From NCBI RefSeq assembly GCF_910592395.1, contig NC_088318.1, positions 17,234,349 through 17,298,348 of the forward strand: 64,000 nucleotides of DNA, in the 5' to 3' direction. Made by a program: the position numbers and the translations under genes. The DNA is from Lineus longissimus (Eukaryota; Nemertea; Pilidiophora; Heteronemertea; Lineidae). This document shows positions 11,800 to 24,100 of this stretch, in pieces. Each line of letters starts with the position of its first letter. The first letter of the stretch is position 1. The notes beneath the pieces were generated by a model, which did not search any database, was not told the origin of the DNA, and saw only the letters and a list, made by a program, of their open reading frames with translations.

Positions 11800-12500
11800 T
11801 CTCTATAGGTTGGCTTAGGTCTACATGGTTGTCGCTCTTCATGGACTGGCTATGTAGCTCGGCTCCCCAGAGCCGGGGACATGGTTGTGACTCTCCAAGG
11901 ATTCGCTGAAGGTCTACTCTGTCCAAAGACGGGGACACGGTTGTGAACCACCATAGATTGGCCATTAATAGTTCAACCTAGGCTATGGACAGTGCCATGA
12001 TTGACGATCTCCACGGATAGTCCATGAAACTCGATTTCCTAGAGACGGACACATGATTGTGACTCTCCAAAGATTGGTTACAGGTCTACACTGTCCAGAG
12101 ATAAGGACATGGTCGTGACTCTTCAAGGATATGCTAGAGGTCTTATCTGTCTAGGGACGGAGACATGGTTGTTATCTTCCGAGGATCAGCTCTAGGTCTA
12201 CTCGTCCAGAGACAGGGACATGGTTGTGACTCTCCAAGGATTGGCTATTGGCCTATTCTGTTCAAAGATGGGTGCATGATTGTGACTCTTAAAAGATTGG
12301 CTATAGGTATAATTTGTCCAGAGAAAGGGACATGGTTGTGACTGTCCAAAAATTGGCTTGGTTGTGACTCTCCAAGGACTAGCTGTACTTTGTCCCAAGA
12401 TGGTGACATGGGATAGGCTATAGGTCTACTCTGTCCATAGATGGGACATGGTTGTGACTTTCCAAGGATTGGCCATTTAGCTCAACCCAATTGTCCATGG
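11800..12500 (-). repeat. minisatellite array, inverted arm
   Basis: The same monomers appear as their reverse complement (GGTTGTGACTCTCCAAGGAT followed by a CTACTCTGTCC block). The GAGCCGAGCTACATAGCC-type variant lies on the minus strand near 11850. The orientation switch is between about 11785 and 11820. Confidence 0.88.
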
Positions 12501-12565
12501 ACAGCCAAGACGTGCCAAGTCAGAAGTGAATGTAGAAGATGAGATTCATTTCTATAATCCAATGC

Positions 12566-12571
12566 TTTATT
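12566..12571 (-). terminator. candidate distal poly(A) signal of FHOD
   Basis: AATAAA on the minus strand within ATTAATAAAGCATTGG. Position and base context suit a polyadenylation signal; no transcript evidence. Confidence 0.4.
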
Positions 12572-13954
12572 AATCTTTTTGGACCGATAACATTATGAGA
12601 TGGGACCTTAACAAAGCAATGGTGTGGAGCCAATCAAATAAATATGAAAACATAACTAAATTGTGTTCTTGGCATGATATACAACGTCTTAGTAAAGACC
12701 AGTAAGGCCTATATAAGCAACCACTTACACAACTTAGACAGCATTGTTAAAGTAGAAGTTTTCCACAACTAAACAAGTGGGTGTCGCCCCAGGCAAAATC
12801 ACTCTTAATGTGTACTTCATGCTTCGTACAAAAGTTTCTTAGCTTTGTCCTAGTCAAAAACATGTCAATGTCAGTAGGCCTACCTGGGCTACTCATCAAT
12901 GAAATCACCCTTTTTTAGGTTAACATGATAGACAACAAAATAATTCCGTTCAATACATGGGTAGAAAACCTACACCAAACGAACCAGTCAACTAAGAAGA
13001 GGAAGTATAATACACTATTTTCAAATTAAACTGTTTGAAAATTTTAAGTTGAATAGAAGAAGGGTATATATGTACACATTTACATTGATCTAGCTATATA
13101 AATGTACAGGTTTTTGGCAAATGTTTGTATGCCGAAAAACATATTCCATTTGATGCCATCACGAACCACAATTGAGTCAATTTGAACATCAGTTTTGAGT
13201 CAGTATTTGGCAGTTCTTCAAAGGTTGGAGCATTTTATTTTGGGTGAAAAGGATTAGGACATGGGTCTATTTCTAATCAAGAGCATCATGATAAAGAAGC
13301 CGATAAAGTTGACTGGCAATTAGTTGTGAGATTCAAAATTTTCAATATTTGAGAATTCATCAATGCATTGACAAGCTCTATGTATAACACCCCTTCAATT
13401 ACAATCCAACGTTGTCCAAATGTTAAGTCCAAATTCAATAAATATTCCTTACATGGACTTGCTCACTCTGATGAAGGGTGTGCGTGCATAAATTAAGTAG
13501 AAATTAGTTCCCATGCTAATTACATATATCACAAGGTTGTGCCGTTTTAAACTAAAGTGTTGGTTAGAAAATTATGCAGTGAAGTATTTACAAAGTGCAG
13601 TCAAACAGATCAGTATCAAGTGTTTGCTTCATGTTCCAAGAAACCGTGGGTTTAAATTCCTGTTTTGACAAGTTAAAAAACTCACCAGAACAGATTGAAT
13701 ACAGGTTCTTAAAGGATTGCATTGAGCTTATACACAATTCTTTTGGGCTTGGATTATGCAAGAGATTGAAACACTTTCAAGTTCTAGTGACAGTCCATAC
13801 ATACAAATAAAAACTATCATTCAGTATGAAAACACATTTTGTCAATAAAGCTGGATCCTACATCTGTACATGCATAAAGATTTGAAATAGGATACCGACA
13901 AGTATAAAAAGTTTACTAGTGCTATAAATATGAAGCAATGAAGAGATCGTTGCC

Positions 13955-14345
13955 TATACAAGAGAGTTGCTTGTATGGTCTCATACAATGAATCGGCTTG
14001 AATAGTTCACGGCCCATACAAGACTTTGTACAGTTTTAAACATGACATTGATTGGTAGATATCATACTCTAACCTATACAAGAATTTGACTTGAAATTAT
14101 CACATACACGCAGAAGAACTTGTAGTCCTGTGAAAAGTATAATTTAGATCATACAAGAATCTGACTTATACAATAAAGCATTACACCCGTAAAGAGCATA
14201 TGCTACCCCATGCAAGAGTTTAGCTTGTATGGTATAACCAAACAAGAAACTGGCTTGTATAGTGAACTTATACAAGAGTTTTGCTTGTATTGTGTTACAA
14301 GACCGTAAACATCAGATAGTCTATACAAAAGTTCCACTTGTTCAT
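13955..14345 (-). repeat. cluster of about eight similar small inverted repeats in FHOD 3'UTR
   Basis: On the plus strand the motif is ATACAAGA, a short loop, then CTTGTAT. Copies start near 13955, 14015, 14073, 14149, 14208, 14240, 14267 and 14319. The best, at 13955, 14208 and 14267, form 7-bp arms with loops of about 7-8 nt; others have one decayed arm. On the mRNA strand the motif is equally self-complementary. Confidence 0.75.
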
Positions 14346-15091
14346 ACTGATTTACATACAATTTGTAAAGAGTATATATACATCGTGACACATTCATTTA
14401 CAGGAGTGAAGTGTCTGCCTCTCGGAACTAGACACTTCATAAGTCCAATAAATATCTCAAAGCACTGGATGCAGAAATTACAATTTCAGAACGACTATCG
14501 AGGAGACTGATCCATAGTAGGAAAAAGAAAAGTGCAAAAAGACAATGCATTTCAGATAGCACCATAAACACTAGCTACTTATCATGAACAAAATTCTACC
14601 GTGTAAACCATAAATGCAAATCACCAGTCTTTTCTGCCATTATTCAAATTTTCAAATACACGTAGCAGGACTTTTTAAAAGTGCTATTCTGTACAAACTA
14701 GACAGACCAGCAAGTATTTTTGTCAAAGAAAAAGACTTTTCTATGCTACAGAAGGTTCTGGCGCCAACTCATTGCGGTAAATCTAATCAAATTTTCACCA
14801 ATGTGAAAACTTTCCGTCATTCTTGCACCTTGTGGAGAAATCCTTAATCCTTAATTGTTCATTTTGATAAAGTGAGAGGTAGCCTCTAAGTTAGGACATC
14901 TCTAAACCTTTCCATCACATCAGCCTCCCCGACAGTCACCACATCCAAAGGCTCCTACCTCTGCCATTTTTGACCAATCACAGTCAGTTAAACACGAGAA
15001 CTTCTCACAGCTCGTGTTATGAACTTGAGATCCTCTGCAGAGCCTATCGGCGACTTTTTGAATCCTGACGTCATCCAATCGGAATGCTTGT

Positions 15092-15168
15092 TCAGACGTG
15101 TGAGTGCACATGTTCTGTTATCACTTTCTCCTCATCCTCGTTCAGGCCACCTTTCAGCGTCCGTCGCA
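15092..15168 (-). CDS. FHOD: FHOD exon 26 (DAD end, stop codon)
   Basis: After TTTTTCTAG the frame gives [20 protein letters not shown] then VHSHV and TGA. LRRTLK is the DAD basic core (FHOD3 SLRRTLKSGL) split across the junction, which confirms the splice. This exon is too short to show as a long ORF. Confidence 0.95.
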
Positions 15169-18100
15169 CTAGAAAAAGGAAATATAATTGAATCATCTTG
15201 TCAGACTATGACAACAAAAGCTCGTTGGGACTAACTTGGTAGGATGCTGCTGATTGAGATTGGACTTTTGACTGTAGTTTCCATCTTATGAGCCTCAGGC
15301 CAATCAACATGAGAGGTACGTGAACGTACATGAAACTAGAGGCACTATTCGAGGAGGATTTTGGGCAATCAAGGATTAAGGAAACCCCCAAGCGTTCGAA
15401 AATCGCCATAACTCACAAGACTTCCTCTGCGTATTCCTCGCACGCTTTCTCTCTCGTGGCGTCCTGTGTGTCGGTGCCGTGGCAGTCTTCACGCACGCCT
15501 CCAATATCTCATCATCGCCAGTATCGTAGACCTCGGAGTCGGTCACCTGACTAGACTGGGACGAGCGACCAAAAGATGGCCGACTTCTTATACCGGAATC
15601 TGGAATGATATGGAGATGAGGCTTAAATACATGGTCAAACGTTACAGAAAATTGTCTACAATTGTTTACAGAGGGATAAACTAATACAAGGAACAACACA
15701 GGTACATGTAGCCCTAGATACAAGAGATCAAATGACATCTTGTTACAAATGATATAAAGCTTCAAAGAGATGATGATTCTTTGGAGTCAGTGGAAATGTC
15801 CCTTTTTAAATATTGTGAACTTCTACAGGCATTTACTGCACTGGTTTCACAGCAGAGTTTTCCTTATCTTTGACCGGTTGCCTACCAGAGCTAAGGAAGC
15901 CAGTCTCCCCCTTTCATGCCCAGTGAAAGATCAGAAGAAGGGGGCTGCTTCCAAGACATATCGGCAACCACCAGCAGAAGGCAGTATAAAAGCTCGCAAG
16001 GTGTTCGTTTTTCGTCGGCAAGAGCAATAGTCCTTGACTGTTTGCAATACCTGTCATTGAACACACAATGGCGCGACAGTATGTGGCAGATGTAAAGACT
16101 CAAGAATATAATGCAGAATTCAAAATCTGTAAAGATTTTTAAGCCACCCAACCAAGAGCTGATGAACAGGACGTGGAAATCATTTAGCCTCCGTCGGCAC
16201 TTTCGTACAACTTAATTCATCAACTTTGGGAGGGACGCTCGCAAATAGATTCAACAGCAATTTTAAAGAGAAGCGAGATTGTGCAAGTGCATGAGAAGTA
16301 GGAATTTCATTTTGGTTCTGGAGAAGCAAAAAGATTTGAATTGGAAAGATTTAGTACACCGACATATTCATTTATGATACAGGCTGAAGACAGAGCAACA
16401 TCAATTTCATGTTTTGGATGCATCTTGCAAAAAGTACACTTTTTGCCCCAAAACTGTTTTCCCTTCTTCTACTCCCAGGACAACCACCCTGCATCAAACT
16501 ATGAAACTAATGTCGCCAAAGCTTAGAAACAAGACCACATGATATTGTACAAAGTACAAGTTTCGATATAAAGGTGTCAAGTCTTGAAGCTGAAAAGGAG
16601 TGTTACATTGACATGTGCAGAATATAAGGACAGAACTTCTTTCCACAGACTTACAAGGTTGTGAATATCGTCCTACATTCCTTAAGAAGCTTCCTTTAAA
16701 CAAAAAAAATTGTGTTTTGCAGTTCTTTAAGATAAAAACATTCAAAATCTCACACCGTGATGATGTCCCTAGAAAAACATGATTTTATTATCAACCTAGC
16801 TCTAGGCTACCTTACTTTTCATGCTGTTGACCAGTCATGCATTTCCTAGATTTCTATTCAAACTGCAGTGCTTATACCAATCCTACTCTGCTACCTGTTG
16901 CATATGATACCAACCCACAACATTCAATTATCATCACTTTTTGTGTTAAAACAAATGACCTCACACCATGTTAGACAGGACATTGAAATACCAATACAAT
17001 CTGGTCACAACAATAACAAATACTTATACATGTTAATTATAAACACAAACTGAAGTAGTTGCATTCACTACATTACAAATCAACTACAAAATGATTTTCA
17101 ATAATGACTCCGACGGTCGAATTTCTTTTTTTCAAAAAGGGTGTATTGTCAAAGCTTCAGGGCAACAAATGCCCTCTCACACAAAAACATATCAACAGAT
17201 TGGTCCCTGGCTGACTCAGTGCGGGACTTTGTAACCAAGAGGTGGCACTACATGTCCAATACAGTATTACATTTGATAGGTAACTGCTGCCACCTTTCAG
17301 GATGTCAAAAAGTAAAGAGTCGAGTCAACTACATCATAAGAAACCAAAAATCTTCACAATGCATATTTTTCTAATAGATTAACTCAACAAACACTGTCAT
17401 TACCTGCCATTCCTAATGCGTAATGTAAAATGTGACTTTCTGTAAGTTTCTGATGGACTGACTCTACCCACTGACAGTTTCATGGCAATGAGGGTAATAG
17501 TGTTACATGAAGGCCGAATGAATAGGAGACATTTTAAGTTCTGTGAGAATCTTGAGGAGACAGACTGTTTCACCAGAGTCTAGAGAGTTAATTTCCATGC
17601 CACTGCATAACGCAATGGCACGTAATTTAAGAATACGAATTGCTGGTGTTGAGCCCTTGTCCGTCATCACCCTTTTCTTGGCCTCAACCATTTCGGTAGA
17701 TTTCATCGACCTTTCTCCAATAGTATACAGAGCATGCATATGATGATATCATAACAGTAAATGACATAAGATCAGAAGACAACATGACATGAAAAGTGTT
17801 AAACATGTAATTGATCATGAATGACTGGTTCCCAAACTGGCCAACAAGTGACGCCATCAATCACACCTGAAAAGCAATACTACAACTAAAAGCCCAGTTG
17901 TTTTCCTTTAACTTCAAAATCAAAGTAAGCCGTGAACCTCCCCAAGACAAGTTCATTAAGAAGACAGGTCAATGAAGCTCTGAGTCACTGTTTAGCAAAC
18001 CCTGTTTCAGTGTGCTTCTAAAAGCTGTGCAAGTCAAACTATTCTTCCGAGAGCTATCACTGGCTACTATACGTACTCTCATATCATTACCTTCTGAAGA

Positions 18101-21100
18101 CACCAGGGTGTTCCTTGCTCACAGAGATTGCTTACAGAACCAAACAGCAACTTAACTCTGTAAGTCTAGAAACTGCAAGTCCCAATGCCTCCCCTGTTGC
18201 ATTGACTGGAGCCATAGCTCAACTCTATTTCACCTAAAAGCTTGCCATGAAAAGCTACATAAAATCACTGTAGTATGAGTAGTGAACATTAACCTAAGTT
18301 TATGAAAATCGTCCCTTGAGAAACCCATGTCCAACCTGGCCAGCCACAACAAACCTGATTGGCCACTGACGGTCTCTAGTCTAAAAGGCACCATGGCAAC
18401 AGCAGTGAAACACATTGTCGCCCCAGAGCGATCAAAGAAGAAGAGCCAGTTACCAGTTTGAGAACCAGTCATGTATTTCCCCACACAAGCATGTTAGGCA
18501 TCAAGCAGGCCGTGACAACGTAAACGTTACCTGAAAATCCAACCTGGGACCTCGGCTCTGGAAGAAAGATTTAGTAAAGGCGTGGGGATGAGTATGGTGA
18601 CATGCAGAGCAGCACGGATGTGGTTTCATTCAGACAGATTAGTTGGTAGATTGCTTGATTGCTTGATTGTCTAACTGAATGATTGATGTGATGGACTGAT
18701 TGATTGTTTCATTGATTGATTGTCTAATTGACTGATTGATTGATTGACTGACTGGCTTGTTGGTTAGTTTTTTCATTCATTGATAGGTAGACTGATTGAT
18801 TGATTGATTGAAAACACCCAACTAGAAGAAACCACCCATAGGGATGGGCAAGTCTTGACACGAAACATAAAGCATTTCTGTCACGCTTTTTAATTAACAT
18901 GTCAGAAGGCCTGTAAGATGGCTGAGTATATGTTCTTCAGCCAAGAGTGACAAATGCATTGTGAGATATTTGTGATGCAATTCAGAATTCAGTCAAGGAC
19001 ATCATCATTAGCCATAGAGTACTATAGTATACCATGCCACTGATCAATAAGGCCTTGTCCACTGAAACTCTCAACTGTCTAAAGCTGCCTTAAATCCACA
19101 CCAACAGTTTAAATAGCATTTTCTAGACAGAAGATCTAACAGCTTCTATTTTGCACCAACTTTTCTAAATTTGACCAATACCAAGGAGAATCACTTCAGA
19201 TTCTTTTTCAAAAATGTCTATTTTATCACTGTGAATACTAACCTACTGACAACCGCTTCCTTTGAATCATCCCAGGAGCCTTCGATGTCTCCTTATCCGA
19301 CATACTCCCATTGATGAGAAGTTGTTGCAGCGCATCGCTGTCGTCCTTTGCCTCATGGCGGCCGCGATCACCTCGCCGGGTTGATGACGTGGTGTTTGTT
19401 GAGTCTCGAGATCGGGCAAATTTGGCAGTCTGGAAAGGAAGCGGTTTGAATTATGATCACTGGGAAATACTTGTCATTAGTGCGTTTCACCTTTAACAAC
19501 TGAACTGAGCCCAAATTTAAAGGAGTTGATCGAATTGAGGTTTATACAGAACGTCAAGGCAGAAACGTTCCTAAGAAGGGTTATGTATACTGTTAGAATG
19601 TTTACTGTTGTCTCGACTGACGTCCCATCCTGAGATTAGGTCATTTTACAAAGCCCCCCAGAGATGGACTCAAGGCACTGCCCGTCCTTACAAGTTGTGC
19701 TGTCTGTAGGCACATTGCTTTCCAGCGTTTTCATTACATTTTCAAACTCAAATGTCGTGACTTACTTCTTTCAAAGGTTTGATATCCACAAACATACTTA
19801 CATCTACAATCATCTTTCCCCTAGTTTTCTTCCTTTCGCGATTATTTTGTTTTTTCTGTATCTGCTGTATAACCTTCTCTCGAGTTGTTCGATACTCCAG
19901 CGCAAACTCGCTGAGTATTTTACAGAAATAGCAGATCTTGATATCTTTGGCAGTATGGACAGGAAGACCCAGGAATAATAGCAACTTTCGGAACCTGAAA
20001 AATATGATTGAAATTCTTAGTGAACAGGTCGGGAAGCTCTTTAGTATGAAGCCATTTCCTTTTGACTAAGTGTTGCTAATATGTGACCCGTCACAGCAAA
20101 ACCAGGCGCATGTCGCGCAGAAGATGAGCCTAAATGACACCAGGAGATAATGGGAGAAATTGATGTGCTCATATTTCACAAAAGGCTGACAACAGAGAAA
20201 TGAACAAACAGTCCGTCTCAACCTACCAAGCTCAGAGCGACATGCGCCTGGTTTTGCTGTGACGGGTCACATATTACAGCAGGAAAGGAACAAAGAAACT
20301 CCATTCTCTGACCATAGGCCCCTGAATGCTAATTAGCGGGACTATCGGGCTAAACAATGGGATTAGCTAGGAAATAATATATAGGGAGCTAGCTAATCAG
20401 CATTCAGGGGACTATGCTCTGACCCTGGTCTTACCTGTTATTGACTCTATTATGTACAATTTTCAGCACCATAATTCTCTCCGCACTATCGGCAAGGAAT
20501 TCTTGCATTCTGAAAGCAAAGACGCAACGTTAGATATTCCAACAAACTCACAAATAAATGCTTAGATATTTCCATTTAGATAAAGTGTTCACTTTTGCTG
20601 TCCTCTAACACAAGGTACATGTATTTCAATAATATCAGGTTAGCCTGAAAACAGATATGAATGGGACATATAATGTTATACTACTTTTGGGCAAACTGAC
20701 AATGCTTTCTGCAACAAATATACAGTGTCAACGGAATTTAGCTGGTTGAGACGAGTCTGGCATTGACACAGAATAATCAACCTTGTTTGTCACAACTGCT
20801 GTACAGCTTTATTCCCAAGAGCTGTTGAAAGGTTGGCAGGTTTGGTACAGCGTGTTCGAGTCAAGAGGGGCAAAATCGCAAGACACACAACAATAACACA
20901 TTTTGGTGACAGAGTTCAGTTGATTTGAGTTAGATATCAGAAAGGTTGGGTTTAGAACAAAAGAGGGATTCACTGAATATGGGTATGTACACTAGGTATG
21001 CAACACTCTATGTCTACTCTATCAGATGTGACTACTAACATGACTAAGGTGTTTGTGCTTTTAGTCCGATTATGACATTTACATGTTTTGAAATAGAGGA

Positions 21101-24100
21101 TGGGACTAAATTCTACATTTATTGGACATGTTGGACAGCTATTGCTATAAACCTACAATTTTTTCCTAGAAATCAATTTCTAACTCCTAGTTATAACTAA
21201 TTTAGATTTGTATTTATTTTTACTCAGGAATATCCTTCCAAGGTCTACCAGTAAGAAGTAAAGTAAAACATTTGTCAATGCAATTATTTTTTCTACGACA
21301 TGTAGACAATGATTCTAAAAGTAAAGAGGTTATTGAGATGTTAGAAAAAATCAGAAAATGATGAAAAAATTTCAAAAAAATATTTTTGGCAAACGTAGGC
21401 AGTGTTTAGATTAGACTTGTAAGATAAGCATCAACAAAAAAAAGCAAGGTGTAATTTGTTCACTATTATATCTGAATGATAATAAAGAGCAGCCTTGAAA
21501 GTCAACCAATAAAAACTGAAATTTATCTTGAAAAAAATAGCGTATCTTAACTTTTGTCGTATAGACTGGGCATTTGTCCGAAAAGAGTCATTCATGGGCG
21601 TGGTAATGCACATGTCATCAGCCTGATTGATGCCGGACCAGCTCGACACCTTACCCAGTCTTTCAATCAGAGGCAGCCCAGATGATGAGACATTCGGCAA
21701 CTGAACCTGCATCCAGAACCACAAGCATTTCCCATCATTGGCAAGCAAGACAGATTCCTTCATTATGTCACTTGAACCATTTCGCCAAGCAGACCTCTAC
21801 CGTAAGCACCATGCGGCAATTTTCTCAAAAGTTTCCATCACTGACAAGATCTTTATATAGATACATCGATGAAACGTACTAGACAGCATAGCACAGAGTA
21901 CAAGGCAGACAGGACTGTTCACTGAACTACCGGTACAAGGGTCAACAGTACAAATTCAATCAAAATTTAGCACACATTTCACAAACCAAATCATTTCACT
22001 TTTCAATGAACTGATGACATGAGAAATTTACAACGAGACCATGCTCAGACTCGATTTATAATAGAGCAACACAGATTGAGGTCTCATCAATTAGAAAGGG
22101 ATGTCCGCTGTGGTGATTTGCGCTTACAGAAGCATTGCAATAGAGATGCCGTTCACCCATTTCCACTAAACACATGAATAACAGAATTTAATTTTCTAAC
22201 AGCGCCGCATAGATGATGATGCGCCTTTGCAATCACAAATGTAACTTCTGTTCGACCAGTGGTGACCAGAAACAGGGCTGAACGCACGCTATCGCAATCT
22301 CATCGCCAGCCAAATTGCACCCACAGCCTCCCGGCTTTAGAAAGGATAGCACTATGCCCCCAGACTACTAGGCATGCTGTTGTTACGACTTACCCAGATA
22401 TAACCTTGGGGCTATGAAAAAAAACATGTGTAAACACTCTAACAGTTGACTGTTAATCGTCTACAAGCAATGGATAGGTTCTGGTTAGTATCTACAATAG
22501 CTTGAGTTTGATGAAATACATGGTGGTGGTCAAAGTATCTGTTAATATGATATTTCTATGTTAAAAGCACTATATGTCTTTGCACAGGCATTAGTAGCTA
22601 GTATAGTGAGCGCACGTGGTTAGACAACACCAGTGTAGCCCGATGCACTGCCATCCTTTTGGTCAGGTTTCATTATGGAGTGTCAGTCTCCTAGTCTGCT
22701 TGGTTATGCCTGTCCCAGAAGCCAGGACTGCCCAGCTGTCGATATAGTCTATACCAACTTACTTTGTTTTCATGTTCGAGCTGCTGTCATGTTTGGCAAT
22801 TGCTCGTAAATGATCCCAAGATGCTTTGCAATCTTGTTCCAACTTGTGTAACTTTTCACCCAGCTCTTCCCAGGCAACCTGAAATGAAAATTTCCCTTGA
22901 AAGTGAAAAGTTGACCTGAGGCAGTACTGCAGTTTCAAGTTCGCTGCCACAGCATCATCATGTCCAGCAGCCATTGAGGCAACCCTGCATGTGAGCTGCT
23001 CCCAGGTTCAAACCCGGCCCCTATGATAGTGCAGTAGACCAGCAGTTAGTAATGAGGCTAACCTGAGCCATCAAATGGGAGCTGAGGTGGTTATTTTTAC
23101 CTTTGAAGACCGGGTCAACGTTCCAATATCTGAATAGAGATCACTGGTATCGGGGTATTGCTCGTGGACTATCATACACAGGTGGTGGAGTAATGAATGT
23201 TTATGCACTGTGTCCTTCACCTCCGGAACCTTGGCAAGGTAGTCTATACTGAAACCTCGAGCCTGGAAAGAAGACACAAGGTTATCATCTTTAAAGACAA
23301 GTATTAAAAGATATCTCACTTCTAAGAAGCCTTGCTCTTTCGGGAACATTTAGAGCAGCTACAAACATCATTGCTTCGAACTGAAAGGGATTAGAGCTTG
23401 TATCCTTCTCCAAGGCAGGATGAGCCTGATACCTCACCTGAGCACCATTGAGGAAGTTTCCCATGGCCAGCAAGACAGAGACGACACACTTGAACGTTTT
23501 ATTCCGGTACAACTCATCAATGCCCTCCTTCAAATCCATCAGCGGGTCAGCAACTTCCTGAAATACACAATGAGACAAAATCTTCAAACTTCTTTGATCT
23601 AGACACATGATGGGAGATCCTCTCTACCAGGGTGTCACAGCACATATCAGCACCTAGACATGAATTTGGGCAATGACTCCACTCTACAGTGGAAGATGAA
23701 ATCACACATAAGAAGTGTTGCCAGCTGCTGAACAAACCAAGATTTCACATTTACCTGTTCTGTGGCCTCGTAGTCCAGCTTGAAGGCCCAGAGATTCAAC
23801 CGAGCAGACAACTCACTAATGGAAGATAATGTCAGAAGGAATTGTTCGGCTGTTCCGAGGGGGGTATCCGAGTTGGACATCTGTGCCTCTAAGATTTTGG
23901 TCTTTTCCTCTTCTGTGGGAAGCATACTCAAGATTTTCTGAAGACGAAGGTAGATATTGTATGAAACTTGTTATTTCTCAGTAAACGAATGGCTACTCCA
24001 CCCCAGAGTTACCTTGGACTGGATTACGTTTAAAATTCACATCAGCCTCTGTCACCTACAGTATGAGATTCATATGATAGGCCGACTCCCTCAGACAGCG

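Larger units (their letters stand above)
12566..15091 (-). other. probable FHOD 3'UTR
   Basis: This follows the FHOD stop codon and has no convincing ORF. Minus-strand AATAAA signals occur at 13239-13234 and 12571-12566; the distal one would give a 3'UTR of about 2.5 kb ending just before the repeat array. It includes the hairpin cluster at 13955-14345. Confidence 0.55.

Noticed and set aside
9827-12398. Many open frames reading SHNH, NPWRVTT and similar repeats
   Set aside because: They are translations of the tandem array in shifting frames on both strands and are broken by stops.
17503-17743. Overlapping frames on both strands in FHOD intron 24
   Set aside because: Exons 24 and 25 join in phase without it and no FHOD similarity is visible.
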